Source: Clytia hemisphaerica (Eukaryota; Cnidaria; Hydrozoa; Leptothecata; Clytiidae). Taken from it: a stretch of 64,000 bases of DNA. A model generated the notes under the pieces. That model was not told the origin of the DNA, made no database searches, and saw nothing but the letters and a program-made list of their open reading frames with translations. Where the stretch lies: the NCBI GenBank assembly GCA_902728285.1, contig CACVBU010000598.1:896203-960202 (forward strand). The letters are read 5' to 3'. Made by a program: the position numbers and the translations under genes. Positions 23,475 through 33,055 of this stretch are shown in pieces. The stretch's first letter is position 1. Each line of letters begins with the position of its first letter.

Positions 23475-23640
23475 GGAACCGTAAACCTCTAGGTTTATGC
23501 TTTAAAACCTAGGTTTACGCTTCATAAACTTGGGTTTGCGCCTGTAAACCTAGGTTTGTGTTTTAAAACCTAGGATTAGGATTTTACGGGGCGTAAACCC
23601 ATGTTTACGATACTTTTATGCATTTGGGCCTCATATTCCC
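23475..23640. repeat. Dyad repeat AAACCTAGGTTT
   Basis: Palindromic variants of TAAACCTAGGTTTA recur five or six times about 25 bases apart, alternating GTAAACCT and TTTAAAACCTAGG. It superficially resembles telomeric TTAGGG but is not that repeat. Confidence 0.6.
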
Positions 23641-23704
23641 CACGTTCCACCAACTCCGCCACCACCAGGTTGCGTTTGCGATATAACTTACTCTCCCATC
23701 ACTT

Positions 23705-23938
23705 GAAGGTAACGATATTTATAAAGGCATAAGTATCACAGAAGACCTCTGTAGGTCCCAACGTGAAAAGTATAAAGAACTATCACAACAGGCGAAAGAC
23801 CTAAATGATGACCTAAAAACCGATGAATTTATTTATCGGGTTCGAGGATCGTCAAAAAAGGCTTCGACATACAGAAGGTGTACAACAAAACACAAAAACG
23901 ATACAACAACCCAATCAATCAATAAAACCGATCGATAA
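23705..23938 (+). pseudogene. LINE ORF1 C-terminal fragment
   Basis: The frame reads GISITEDLCRSQREKYKEL, then QQAKDLNDDL, then EFIYRVRGSSKK and a stop. This is the typical end of an ORF1 protein, where an Arg/Lys-rich segment leads to a VRG strand. Confidence 0.6.
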
Positions 23939-24025
23939 TGAAAACCCAGCTAACAAAAACGATTCAAAAAACACAACCACGACAATTAGTGAACCTTACT
24001 ATCATCTACACAAAATGCAGACCAA

Positions 24026-24643
24026 ATGAAAGCTAAGAAGAAAAACGAACTCTTAAAGCAAGTCGCTACTGAACAGCCTCATATAACTGCGATCACCGAA
24101 GTCAACACCAAACGGATCTCTGAGAGAAAAGATCAAGACTACTCAATTGAGAATTATTCCACACCATATAAAACTAACATTGGAATACAAAAAAAAGAGA
24201 GGAATCATCATTCTAGTCCACAAGTCCATTAATTATCTCATTACAAATACAAGCGAAAGTTGAATTTTGAAGAGTCTTGCCTGTTAGAAATTGCAATGGA
24301 GAACAAAGACACCATGTTACTCGGATGTCTTTATAGAAGCCCGAAAAAAACTGAAACAAACATTTTCGATGAAAATAACAAGAACATGAATAAGCTCATA
24401 AAAGATCTCTGCCTGAATCCGAAATACACTCATATATTAGGTGACTTTAACTATAAGAAAATCGATTGTGTGCATTGGTCCTCCTCACCTTGTAAAGAAG
24501 ATAGCGACGAGGAGAAATTCCTTGATGCTTTAAGAGACTGTTTTTTATACCAACATGGCCTTGAACCGAAACGGCGACGAGGCACCGATAAACCATCAAT
24601 ACTCGATCTCATCCTTACAGGGGTAAAAAAATCAAATTTCTGA
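24026..24643 (+). pseudogene. LINE APE-type endonuclease, frameshifted
   Basis: ITAITEVNTKR, LLGCLYRSP, ILGDFNYKKIDC and RGTDKPSILDLILTG are the motif blocks of the endonuclease/exonuclease/phosphatase fold that nicks target DNA. The glutamate of ITEV and the D-x-N of GDFN are kept. A frameshift near 24210-24260 splits the domain. Confidence 0.85.
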
Positions 24644-24727
24644 GATAAAATACCTTGCCCCACTCCATCTCAGTGATTACAGTGTCCTCTCCTCTCCTCT
24701 CTCGATTTACCAGATTAAATTAAATCA

Positions 24728-25090
24728 CAACTCTTTCTATTTGCTGACGACACTAAACTTGTCAATAAAGTAGAATCAATTGAAGATGCACTTATAATCC
24801 AAGAGGACATCGATCGACTGCAGCAATGGTCAGATACGTTGCTTTTAAAATTTCATCCCGACAAATGTCATGTACTAACGTTAGGTAAGCCAAATATAAT
24901 TAACCATGTATATCAATACACACTCGGAGGAAATTTACTAAAACGTGTACAATTCGAAAAGGATCTCGGAGTTATCTTTGACCAAAATCTCTCATTCGAC
25001 CAACTCAATGGCTAGTCTAATTAGACGAACCTTCACATATCTCACTCCTGAATTATTCCGTAAACTTTACATAACATTTGTCAGGCCTCA
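24728..25090 (+). pseudogene. LINE reverse transcriptase, C-terminal part (displaced)
   Basis: It starts at the catalytic LFADDTKLVNKV, then LQQWSDTLLLKFHPDKC, FEKDLGVIFDQNLSF and, after a shift, LFRKLYITFVRPHL. These are normally downstream of the palm, but here they precede it. Confidence 0.8.
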
Positions 25091-25112
25091 CCTGACATGA
25101 ATAGACGATGAA

Positions 25113-25736
25113 TTGCCACCATTTGATCTAAGAACAAACACCGTTGTATCGGACATGCAGATATTAGAACATACAGTAATGAAAAAACTTCTCAAACTCG
25201 ATGCTGATAAGTCACGCAGTCCAGATAGAATCCACTCACGAATACTAAAAGAATTGTCTGATGAAGTTGTTCCTCCATTAACAATGATAATGAATAAATC
25301 AATGCAAGAAGGCTGTGTGCCGGTTGATTGGAGACGTGCAGAGATTTCACCTAAATATAAGAAAAGAAGTCATAATATCGCAGCTAACTATCGACCAGTA
25401 AGTTTGACTTCAATTGTCTGTAAAATGATGGAACCAATCATTAAAGACGTTATCATGGAGCATCTCACCAACCAACAACTTCTAGCACAAGAACAATTCG
25501 GATTCCTAACAGGTAGATCGACTACTATGCAACTTCTTAGATTTCTGACAGATTGTGCCGACGCTACGGCATCTAATGAGGTCACCGACATCATCTACTT
25601 TGATTTCGCGAAAGCTTTTGATACCGTTCCACACCATCATCGGATGAAGAAGGTCAGAGCATATGGGATAAGTGGAAAATATGAAACTATTAAATCCAAC
25701 GTGCTGTTATTTGCTGATGACACTAAGATCTACTAA
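25113..25736 (+). pseudogene. LINE reverse transcriptase, N-terminal part with internal deletion
   Basis: KLDADKSRSPDRIHSRILKE, ANYRPVSLTSIVCKM, EQFGFLTGRST and FDFAKAFDTVPHHH are finger and palm blocks. After YGISGK the frame jumps straight to LLFADDTKIY, so the QG.VLGP segment between them has been lost. It gives the locus a second FADD motif. Confidence 0.85.
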
Positions 25737-26108
25737 AGGACTACACAAAACCTTTCAGCACCAGACGCGTGTCGTGTCACAAGGAACCATGAACACGACC
25801 TTCAACTCGTTGAGCGAATCCCAAAAGATGGTGTGAGAGGTGCACAGTTCAATTTATTTTATTATCGAACAATCGATCCTTAGAATGATCTACCAGCCGA
25901 CGTCGTCAAATCCAAAATCGTGTTTCAATTCAAGATTAACCTTGTCGAAGCATGGAAAATAAGACCGCAAAAATTTCAGCAGCCAAACGGGATAGAAGAG
26001 AACTCTGGAATTCCGGACTTAACATAACGAATTTTTTCTAAACAACTTTATTGTAGATCCTTTCGAAGAGGCAGAAATGCCTGCAAAGGGGAATTCATTA
26101 AATAAATA

Positions 26109-26567
26109 AATCTTACAACCAAAAACGATTTGGAAGTGCTCTAAAATAGGTTGGACGTGTAGAGTTTTAACTCTGAGTTTTAACACTTGACGTAAGATTT
26201 ATTACCTTAGGATCTAAGGATCGAATATATCCCAGAATGGTTCAATAGGGCACAGAATATAGCCTGGAAGTCTATAAGCCCCTCCTTTCTTCAGTGAAAA
26301 TGAAAGTTTTAGCATTTATCTACAAGATCTTCATTTTTTTCTTCTTCATTTTCATCTTCATTTTTAGAATTTTTTTAAATATTTTTTTATTTCAAATTGT
26401 TCCACTCACTAATATCTTTCCGATGATACCAAATTTATAAAGATTGAAGAATTCCTTCAAAAGTTATAGGTAAATGAAAAAAGAGTGCACACTTATCGTG
26501 AATAGACTTTTTTGAATAAATTTATCAATTAGTTCAAAAGCGACTTTCTCGCCCGAACTTTAAATTG
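26109..26567. other. No gene seen
   Basis: AT-rich, with a short TTCATTTTTTTCTTCTTCAT tract near 26330. Confidence 0.4.
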
Positions 26568-27956
26568 TTAAGGGCTCTGACCATAGTCCAAAAATTGATT
26601 TTGGTATTTGAACATAAAAGTTATATTTCAGGTTCCTTAACACTTTAACAAAGAATTGCCTTTATACATTGCTTTATAATCGAATCCCTTAAGAGTAATT
26701 AAGAATTTAATTGCAAAAATGACGTTATGAACTTTAAAAAGATGTTAATAATATGTTGCATCACCCTCTTTTACAAAAAGTGCTTAGTTTTAATGGGTAA
26801 TTAACTTTTTTTGTTTCAAAATTTATTTACACTGTCTGCAAAGAATTGAACTATTTTAAATGTTGCGGAAAATTTTTCTAAAAAGATGTGTCAAAAGTTA
26901 TGACTGTTTTTTTAAGCAAAATCCAGATGAAAAATTGATGAAAAACCACTATTTTGAAGATTTCGAGACAAAGAAGCATTTACAAAAATTTTCCGCAAAA
27001 ATTTTTATTGTTCGGTAAAAGATACACCATCTACTGCGAAAATATTTTCAAAATGTTTTTTTCTTCGCCGAAACTAAGCTCTTCAAAGTTGAAATACTCT
27101 TCCTCGCAAAAATCTTCATTTTCTTCTTCATCAAATTTTTTCAATGCAATTTTTGAATTTTCAGATTCAGGAATAGTTTGCCTAACAGAAAATGTATAAC
27201 ATGCCATAGTTTTGTTGGTTACATCAGTCAGAAAACACATTTTAAACACGGCAATTATGAAAAATTCACTATGGTCAGAGCCCTTTAAATACGAGGATGT
27301 AAGGGCTCCTGATCATAGTGAATTTTTAATATTTGCCACTTACAAAATATAAATTTCTACTTGATGTAGCCCATAAAACTGTGACATGTTATACATTTTC
27401 TGTTAAGCCAATTATCCGTGAGTCTGAAAATTTAAGAATCGCAATGAAAAAAGATTGATGAAGAAGAAAATGAAGACTTTTGCGAAGAAGAGTTATTACA
27501 ACTTTGAATAGTTTATTTTAGGCGAAGAAAAAACATTTTGAAAATTTTTTTGCGGTAGATGGTGTATCTTTTACCGAACTAAAATTATTTGTTCGGAAAA
27601 TTTTTCTAAAAGCTTATTTGCTTCAAAATCTTGATAATAATACTTTTGGACCAATTTTCCATCCCAATTTCTCATAGAAAAACAGTCATAGCTTTTGATG
27701 CATTAATTTAGAAAGTTTTTCCAAAAAATTTAAAAGAGCTCAATTCTTTGCAGACAGTTTAAAAAAACTTTGAAACAAAAAGGTTAATTGCCCATTAAAA
27801 CTTAGCACTTTAATTATAAAAGAAGGTAATGTAACATATTATTAACGTCTCTTTAAAGTTCATAACGTCATTTTTGCAATTAAATTTTTAATTACTCTTA
27901 AGGGATATATGTCCAAATACTAAAATCAATTTTCCGACTATGGTCAGAGCCCTTAA
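26568..27956. mobile_element. Two head-to-head copies of a TTAA-flanked TIR element
   Basis: A ~715-bp copy (26568-27285) and a ~655-bp copy (27301-27956) face each other across about 15 bases. Each has GGGCTCTGACCATAG-type ends, and the two are recognisable complements along their whole length. The outermost ends abut TTAA on both sides (26568-26571 and 27953-27956), the target used by piggyBac-like elements. The inner ends do not. The longer copy has a Glu/Lys-rich antisense frame of 72 codons, not a transposase. Confidence 0.8.
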
Positions 27957-28264
27957 CCGAAATTCTCAATATATTTTGACCCTAATTGTAGTGCGCCAGG
28001 GGGCAAGCCCGAAAGACTAGACTCTAGAGACTCGAGACTCCAGAATGGGAAATAAATGAAGCCACTTATTTCTCATCATGACGCCCGCCTGTGGTTTCTA
28101 CACAAACGCCGGATTGAAAGTAAAATCTATCGCTAGATTTCAAAAAATGCAGTCCTCAAAAAACAAAGAAACCACTAGATACAATCCGTCTTCATGATTG
28201 CGGCACGTTCTTGGCGCGTTCTGGATGGGAAATAAGTGGCCTGGGAAAGTTTAGAGATCTACAG
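27957..28264. other. No gene seen
   Basis: A CTAGACTCTAGAGACTCGAGACTC dyad run lies at 28017 (given in part), and GGGAAATAA recurs at 28049 and 28228. No coding evidence. Confidence 0.4.
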
Positions 28265-28338
28265 CCTCGTCCCCGTGTATCCCAGGCTTTATTTACTATA
28301 CTTGATTGACGCCAGAGAATACCCTCATGTTGGCTTAC
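28265..28338 (-). repeat. Dispersed repeat, inverted copy at 47618-47690
   Basis: CGTGTATCCCAGGCTTTATT and GACGCCAGAGAATACCCT here are complementary to the 47.6-kb copy. Both lie near a GGGAACGAGGTTG string. Confidence 0.7.
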
Positions 28339-28582
28339 GTAACAGTAAGCATCAAAAAGCTGGTAATGCACAGGGAACGAGGTTGATAGTTTACTAGCTC
28401 TTCGGGCTTTAAACTCAATGGGGAGGGTACTAAAGGGTTGGCGAATGTTGGGTTTGTGTGGACCAACGGACCTCCGATAACTGACCCTTAGAGTGACCAA
28501 ATTTTAGTTAAAAAATGACCCTTAGAGAGATATTTTTTCTTCGGTTTTTGGAAAACGTCATACCTATAGGTAGATACCCTGA

Positions 28583-29086
28583 GTATCAGAGGTTGAGTTT
28601 TCAAAGATTATATCAACCTCTGAAGACCAATAATAGAAATTTTATCGCGCATGTGTCAATATAATCACTGTAGAAATAATCAAAGGTGAAGAGCAAATAT
28701 TACTATATTATTGTCTAGCAGACTGTATCAATATGCATGTTTACTATTGAAGAATTCCCCAGAAGAAATCTTCTACATGATTCCCAAATGTATAACAGTA
28801 ATTACTAAACTATTAATTATGGTAATGTTACTTTAATGGAATGGAAATAATAGACAAATCTTTATGTTATGATTTTCTATCAATCACTGACTCTTCTTAA
28901 AAAGCGTTGATGACATTTCTGAGTTGTGTTTACAACGACAAAAAAATATCAACTTTGAACTTAATCCAACATCTTGGATTGTCGTCATGGTTAGGTTACT
29001 CTTCTCTGTGTTGATTGCACGCTGGATAGAATCTGGATTGGTCGGCACAGATCGATATGTGATTTTGGCCTGTGCTTTTCACGGTA
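28583..29086 (-). repeat. Dispersed ~500-bp element, copy 2
   Basis: Inverted relative of 8103-8636. It ends at TA (29085-29086), complementary to TACCGTGAAAAGCACAGGCC. Identity is moderate with small indels. Confidence 0.75.
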
Positions 29087-29851
29087 ATAGAATTTTTTAT
29101 AATTTTCCTAATTTGTTTTTCCTTAAAAATCAAAGCCTAAACTTTGCAACTTGTTAGAAAAAGTCTCCAGAGATCATCAACTCAATCAATAAAATCAGCA
29201 GAACCATGGAATTATTATAGAGACTCTGGATTATAACATATAAAATAAAACAGTATGGAGAGCGAAGTATTCTCTTTCAATTGTTTCAGAAAACAATCGA
29301 CATACACATGTAATAATGTGATGCCGGCCCAGGCCTTGGTCGACACCACACTATTAACGGGTGGAGGACTAGTCCGAACATCAAACAGAGAAGGGGAGAC
29401 TGTACGTATTTCTGTACTGGCTATATCTTACAATTAAATAAAACGCTTACCTTATACACACGCCACAGAAACCCACCACTCCATTTCCTATCCGAAACTA
29501 GACTCCCAGATCAGACGATCTGAGCAGAGCAAAACACTTTCAAGTTCATTCAACCGTAACGAGGGCGTTACGGGCGTGGAGGGTGGTTTCTGGGCGTAGT
29601 ACAGAGGCTATAGAATCACCTCTGTACACACATAAGTACACGACATACAGGCTTTTGTCCGCAAAGGACAACTGTCATGGCGGCTCGAAGGACTCTGATT
29701 TTTAAAAATGATTAATACTCTATTTTTCAAAAAGTTCTCTACCTTTTCTATTTGTATTTTTACTGGCCAAAAGCTTCAAAGTAAATGTTAGAATACTAGC
29801 AAATACATTTATGAAATCTAGTGTGAGAAAAACATCATCAGACAAGTAAAA
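29087..29851. other. No gene seen
   Basis: A short dyad near 29640-29690 (CTTTTGTCC and GGACAACTG) is the only structure. Small open frames have no recognisable domain. Confidence 0.4.
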
Positions 29852-30165
29852 TACACCCCTTTCTCACAGACCCGGTAGGGTTTTTTTCAGCCAGTAGTGG
29901 AGATAAAAATAACTGACTAAAATTCAATGGGGGTTGAGAATCCAATATTTTCTATAGCTGGAGATTTCAATTCTTTTGTTTTTAAGTCAGAAAATTCAGT
30001 GGGGGTGGGAAAAACAGCATAATATTTTGCAGTGAGGATTGGCTTATTTGATTATTTTCAGTGGGGACAAAAATTGGAGGATAATTTTCCACCGGGGACG
30101 ATATTTTGGAGGATATTTCCAGTGGAAAGGGGTCCCAGTGGGTCTGTGACAAAAAAGGGGTGTTA
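29852..30165. mobile_element. 314-bp MITE, ACACCCCTTTCTCACAG family
   Basis: The left end TACACCCCTTTCTCACAGAC faces GTCTGTGAC...GGGGTGTTA on the right, with TA at both ends. Related copies are at 47779-48015 and, more distantly, 34471-34660. CCACTGG and GTGGGGA strings recur inside. Confidence 0.75.
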
Positions 30166-30399
30166 AAATCAAACAAAATGCTTATTTTAACGAACACGAC
30201 ATTCTCAGTTGAGGATATCTTTCCAAAGCTTCTCCGAAAACTGAAAAGAATAAGTTTGTGGCGAAAAAGTAAAGATGTTAAACTTTTAAAAGCAAAGACA
30301 AGTTTTGGTATAATACACTTTTTTAAATTGAGATTCCGAATTTTTTCTAATTTTACACTTGTTTCATTTTTAAAGATTACGATTAGTTGATGGAACGAT

Positions 30400-30753
30400 C
30401 CGAGGGGCACTGACCTTGACGGCCGACGAAGACGTGCCGCTTGAGATTAAGAAATATGGACCCTGTCAGATATGAATATTTGTTAAATTTGGGACCCTGT
30501 CGAAACAAAAAATGGAAAAAACTTCACATTTTCATTTATTTTCACCCTAAAAAGTGGCCAAAATTACTAGAGGTAGACAAAAAATTTAAATTTTTTCTAA
30601 TTTCCACCCTGAAAATTGTTACAAATTACCAAAAGTCGACCCTGTAGATGCATATCTTGAAAACTAGTAAATTTGGTACTCTGTCAGATATCTTCAGAGC
30701 CTAAAAAAGCGGCACGTCCCCGTACCTAGTTTTGCCTAAGTGCCCCCACCCCG
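30400..30753 (+). mobile_element. MITE with GGGGCACT ends, GACCCTGTCAGAT repeats (copy 1)
   Basis: The ends are CCGAGGGGCACTGACC and TAAGTGCCCCCACCCCG. Inside, GGACCCTGTCAGATAT and variants occur four times, with AAAATT...CCACCCT blocks between. Related copies are at 46291-46610 and 48318-48656 (inverted). Confidence 0.75.
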
Positions 30754-31416
30754 AGTATGAGATAACTTCCGTCTGTATAAAGTAAAGAAATAGGCTATGG
30801 TTAAAACTGGTACTATGGCCTCTGTGTTTTGTAATTTAATGTAAGAAAAGTAGCATTCAAATAATTTAGATATTTATTCCATTAATTACAAATTAGTTAA
30901 TTTACAAAATTCTTCTACTTACAATAATAATTTGAAATTATATTTTAGTAAGAAAAATGTTCAAGTATGTGCATCTAAGGGAAATTTGAAATATACATTG
31001 TGCGGAACAAAAAACTAAAAAGTCGTTTAGGTTTTCCCTGATATCTGGAGCTGTGATACGAGAATAAACATTGATGATGAATAATTATAATACCCCTTTT
31101 CAAATAATTGTTAAGATACGGGAAACATGATTCCAAGGCAAGTTACATTAAGAAAGATAACTTTGGTTAAAGCATTCATTTGCCAAGAGTATAAGCCAAA
31201 CCACCGGAGGGCAGGGGCCATAACTCCCTACGTTAACGACTTTTAAGTAAAAACCTTCTCTTTCCACCACCATAAAAACAATGAAAATTTAGTGTTTGTA
31301 AAAACATTCAGATGATAGTGAAAGTTGTGGATGGACGAGATAAAAAGTAAAAGGAAACAGAAACAGAACCTGTATATTATGAAGCAGAGTGAAACTCGTA
31401 AAACTCATCTTCAACA
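30754..31416. other. No gene seen; downstream of the 31.4-kb gene
   Basis: AT-rich. It may hold that gene's 3' UTR; I see no canonical AATAAA on the minus strand before about 30865. Confidence 0.4.
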
Positions 31417-31911
31417 TCAGTGATCAACTGGACTATCATCAGCAACACTCAATAGTGTTTTGTCAGGTGTCGAATAAATACTGGTATCAAGTTCATTAAT
31501 TGTTTCTTCACTGTTTTCAAGTTCATCTTCGTAAGAGGATTCATCTGAAAGATCAGACATCAATAATGATTCTTCGACGTTAGAGATCCTTGTCATTTGG
31601 GAAAGTGGTTCACTATGGTCAATCTGTAAGCTGTCGTTCTGCGTTGATGACTGTGTATTATTAGTACAGTTCTGATGTTTCTCACTGCCATATTGATTAT
31701 TATTCATCATTTTATCGAACGTTGGAATATTTATTCGAAGACGTTTCATTGGAGGTTGCTCGTCCATCTTATCATCTGCGTAAAAATCGAAATTCAATTT
31801 CCTTCGAACTCTTGATGACACTTCGATGTTCTTCTGTAGAAATTGTTTTCGAGGGGCGGGTGGCGGTTCTAAAACCACCCTCGATGGATCTTCTTCTTGT
31901 ATCAAATGCAT
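31417..31911 (-). CDS. Acidic single-exon protein with cyclin-binding-like motif
   Basis: The 164-residue frame starts at an ATG in good context and ends with an acidic, Ser-rich tail. I do not recognise the family. Visible features: a Pro-rich start (EPPPAPRK), the basic-hydrophobic motif RKLNF at 37-41 (a match to the RxLxF cyclin-docking pattern), MKRLRINIP at 55-63, Asn/Gln-rich middle, clusters of Ser-Glu/Asp from about 115 on, and two minimal proline-directed sites near the C-terminus (TPDK, SPVD). Together these suggest a disordered, phosphorylated nuclear or cell-cycle protein, but that is inference. An acceptor-like TTTGCTTTAG lies just upstream of the ATG, so a 5' UTR exon or upstream coding exons cannot be excluded. 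The promoter-like region at 31995-32140 supports a start here. Confidence 0.6.
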   Translation of the reverse strand: MHLIQEEDPSRVVLEPPPAPRKQFLQKNIEVSSRVRRKLNFDFYADDKMDEQPPMKRLRINIPTFDKMMNNNQYGSEKHQNCTNNTQSSTQNDSLQIDHSEPLSQMTRISNVEESLLMSDLSDESSYEDELENSEETINELDTSIYSTPDKTLLSVADDSPVDH

Positions 31912-31994
31912 CCTTGGCGCCTAAAGCAAAAAAATCTTCACTTTCCTTCACCGATTAACACTAGCTTGCGGTTTCAACAGATTCAAAAAACTTT

Positions 31995-32140
31995 TTAACT
32001 CGCGCTTCTTATATCTGCGCAGAACGATCAACTTTCATTTTTTCACTTCAGGAATGTCAGGCATGCCCAGTCCACAAAAACTGCTGCACCAATCAAATCA
32101 CTTGAATTGATGTGACGTCACATCTTTAATCTGATTGGTT
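31995..32140 (-). promoter_or_regulatory. CCAAT/CRE promoter-like region
   Basis: A full CRE palindrome TGACGTCA (32113-32120) sits between two facing CCAAT boxes (CCAATCA near 32089, TGATTGG near 32132). A TATAAG on the minus strand (about 32006-32013) lies about 95 bases before the ATG at 31911. This arrangement is typical of cell-cycle and housekeeping promoters. Confidence 0.5.
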
Positions 32141-33055
32141 TGTTTTATAAACATGATATCATCATAAAACCTGGTTTCAATTGCTTGAATCATAATTTCT
32201 CATTATAATGACATTACCAAGGTACAGTAAATAGAAACCAGTTCATTTTTATTCATCGTGTAATTAAAAATCATTAACTCCGTCTTTGTGAAATTTACAA
32301 CAATACAACTAAAATCTACAAGTAGAATCTCTGCGAAGGAGCACATGATAATATTGACACACAGAAGTGAAATATGACTTTCCCTTTATCAGCTGTTTTA
32401 AAAATATCCTGTATAGACATGTCTGTAACCTAATCCAGGCTTGCTTAGCATATAGGCTCACTGGAAACCCCAAAACAGCTGATGAAAAGAGGTCAAGTTA
32501 CCACAAGAAGAAAACCAAATCAATTTTTATGTTTTCAATTTACATACAAAACTATCAAATCTATTTCCAAAAATATGATGCACCATTCAAATAAAAAGTT
32601 TTTACAAAATATTTACCCGTAAAAATTAGTTCTGAAAACCACAGTGTTCATATGATTTATAAATAAAATGCTGTTTCTAATCCTCTACACTTTTATTTTG
32701 GACCAATTCAAATGGATCCCTGATCGACGAACTCAAATATTTTTGTTGTTCTTTGATTTCAGCTAAATGAAACTAAAGGTAGTGAAAAAATTTAGATTTA
32801 ATTATGTTACTACCCCAAGAATATATCTGAAAAATTAAAGGAAATACATTATTGAAATTCCACATTAAATCCTAAACATCACCCGGTGAATACGAAAGGA
32901 GCAGGGGAGCCTACTCATAGGTCGATTTTACTCAGATACAGCCCAATTTAGGAAACACTCTCCTGTTATTAGAATCGATGATTCTCAGCAGGTTTCTCGT
33001 CACGTATTCACCTCGTCAAAATTAGTCAAAACTTTAATTACCATAACATTTACTT
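32141..33055. other. 3' UTR region of the CCDC169-like gene; otherwise no gene
   Basis: AATAAA on the minus strand lies near 32694-32699 (TTTATT on plus), about 360 bases beyond the stop. The rest is AT-rich. Confidence 0.4.

Larger units (their letters stand above)
23705..26108 (+). mobile_element. Scrambled non-LTR retrotransposon (LINE)
   Basis: Pieces of one LINE occur in the wrong order: ORF1 tail (23705-23938), endonuclease (24026-24643), reverse transcriptase C-terminal part (24728-25090), then its N-terminal part (25113-25736), then the ORF2 tail and 3' end. The end reads GAGGCAGAAATGCCTGCAAA, then AATTCATTAAATAAATAAAT, the usual LINE 3' terminus. Frameshifts and stops separate the parts, so it is dead. 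The order implies internal duplication or two overlapping copies followed by deletion. Confidence 0.85.

Noticed and set aside
23475..23640. Telomere-like AAACCTAGG repeats
   Set aside because: The unit is palindromic and irregular, not tandem TTAGGG.
27031..27249. Glu/Lys-rich minus-strand ORF inside the TTAA element
   Set aside because: Low-complexity product of GAAGAAGAA-like DNA; not kept intact in the twin copy.
29982..30410. 142-codon minus-strand ORF
   Set aside because: It crosses the MITE at 29852-30165 and enters the next one, so it is a chance frame.
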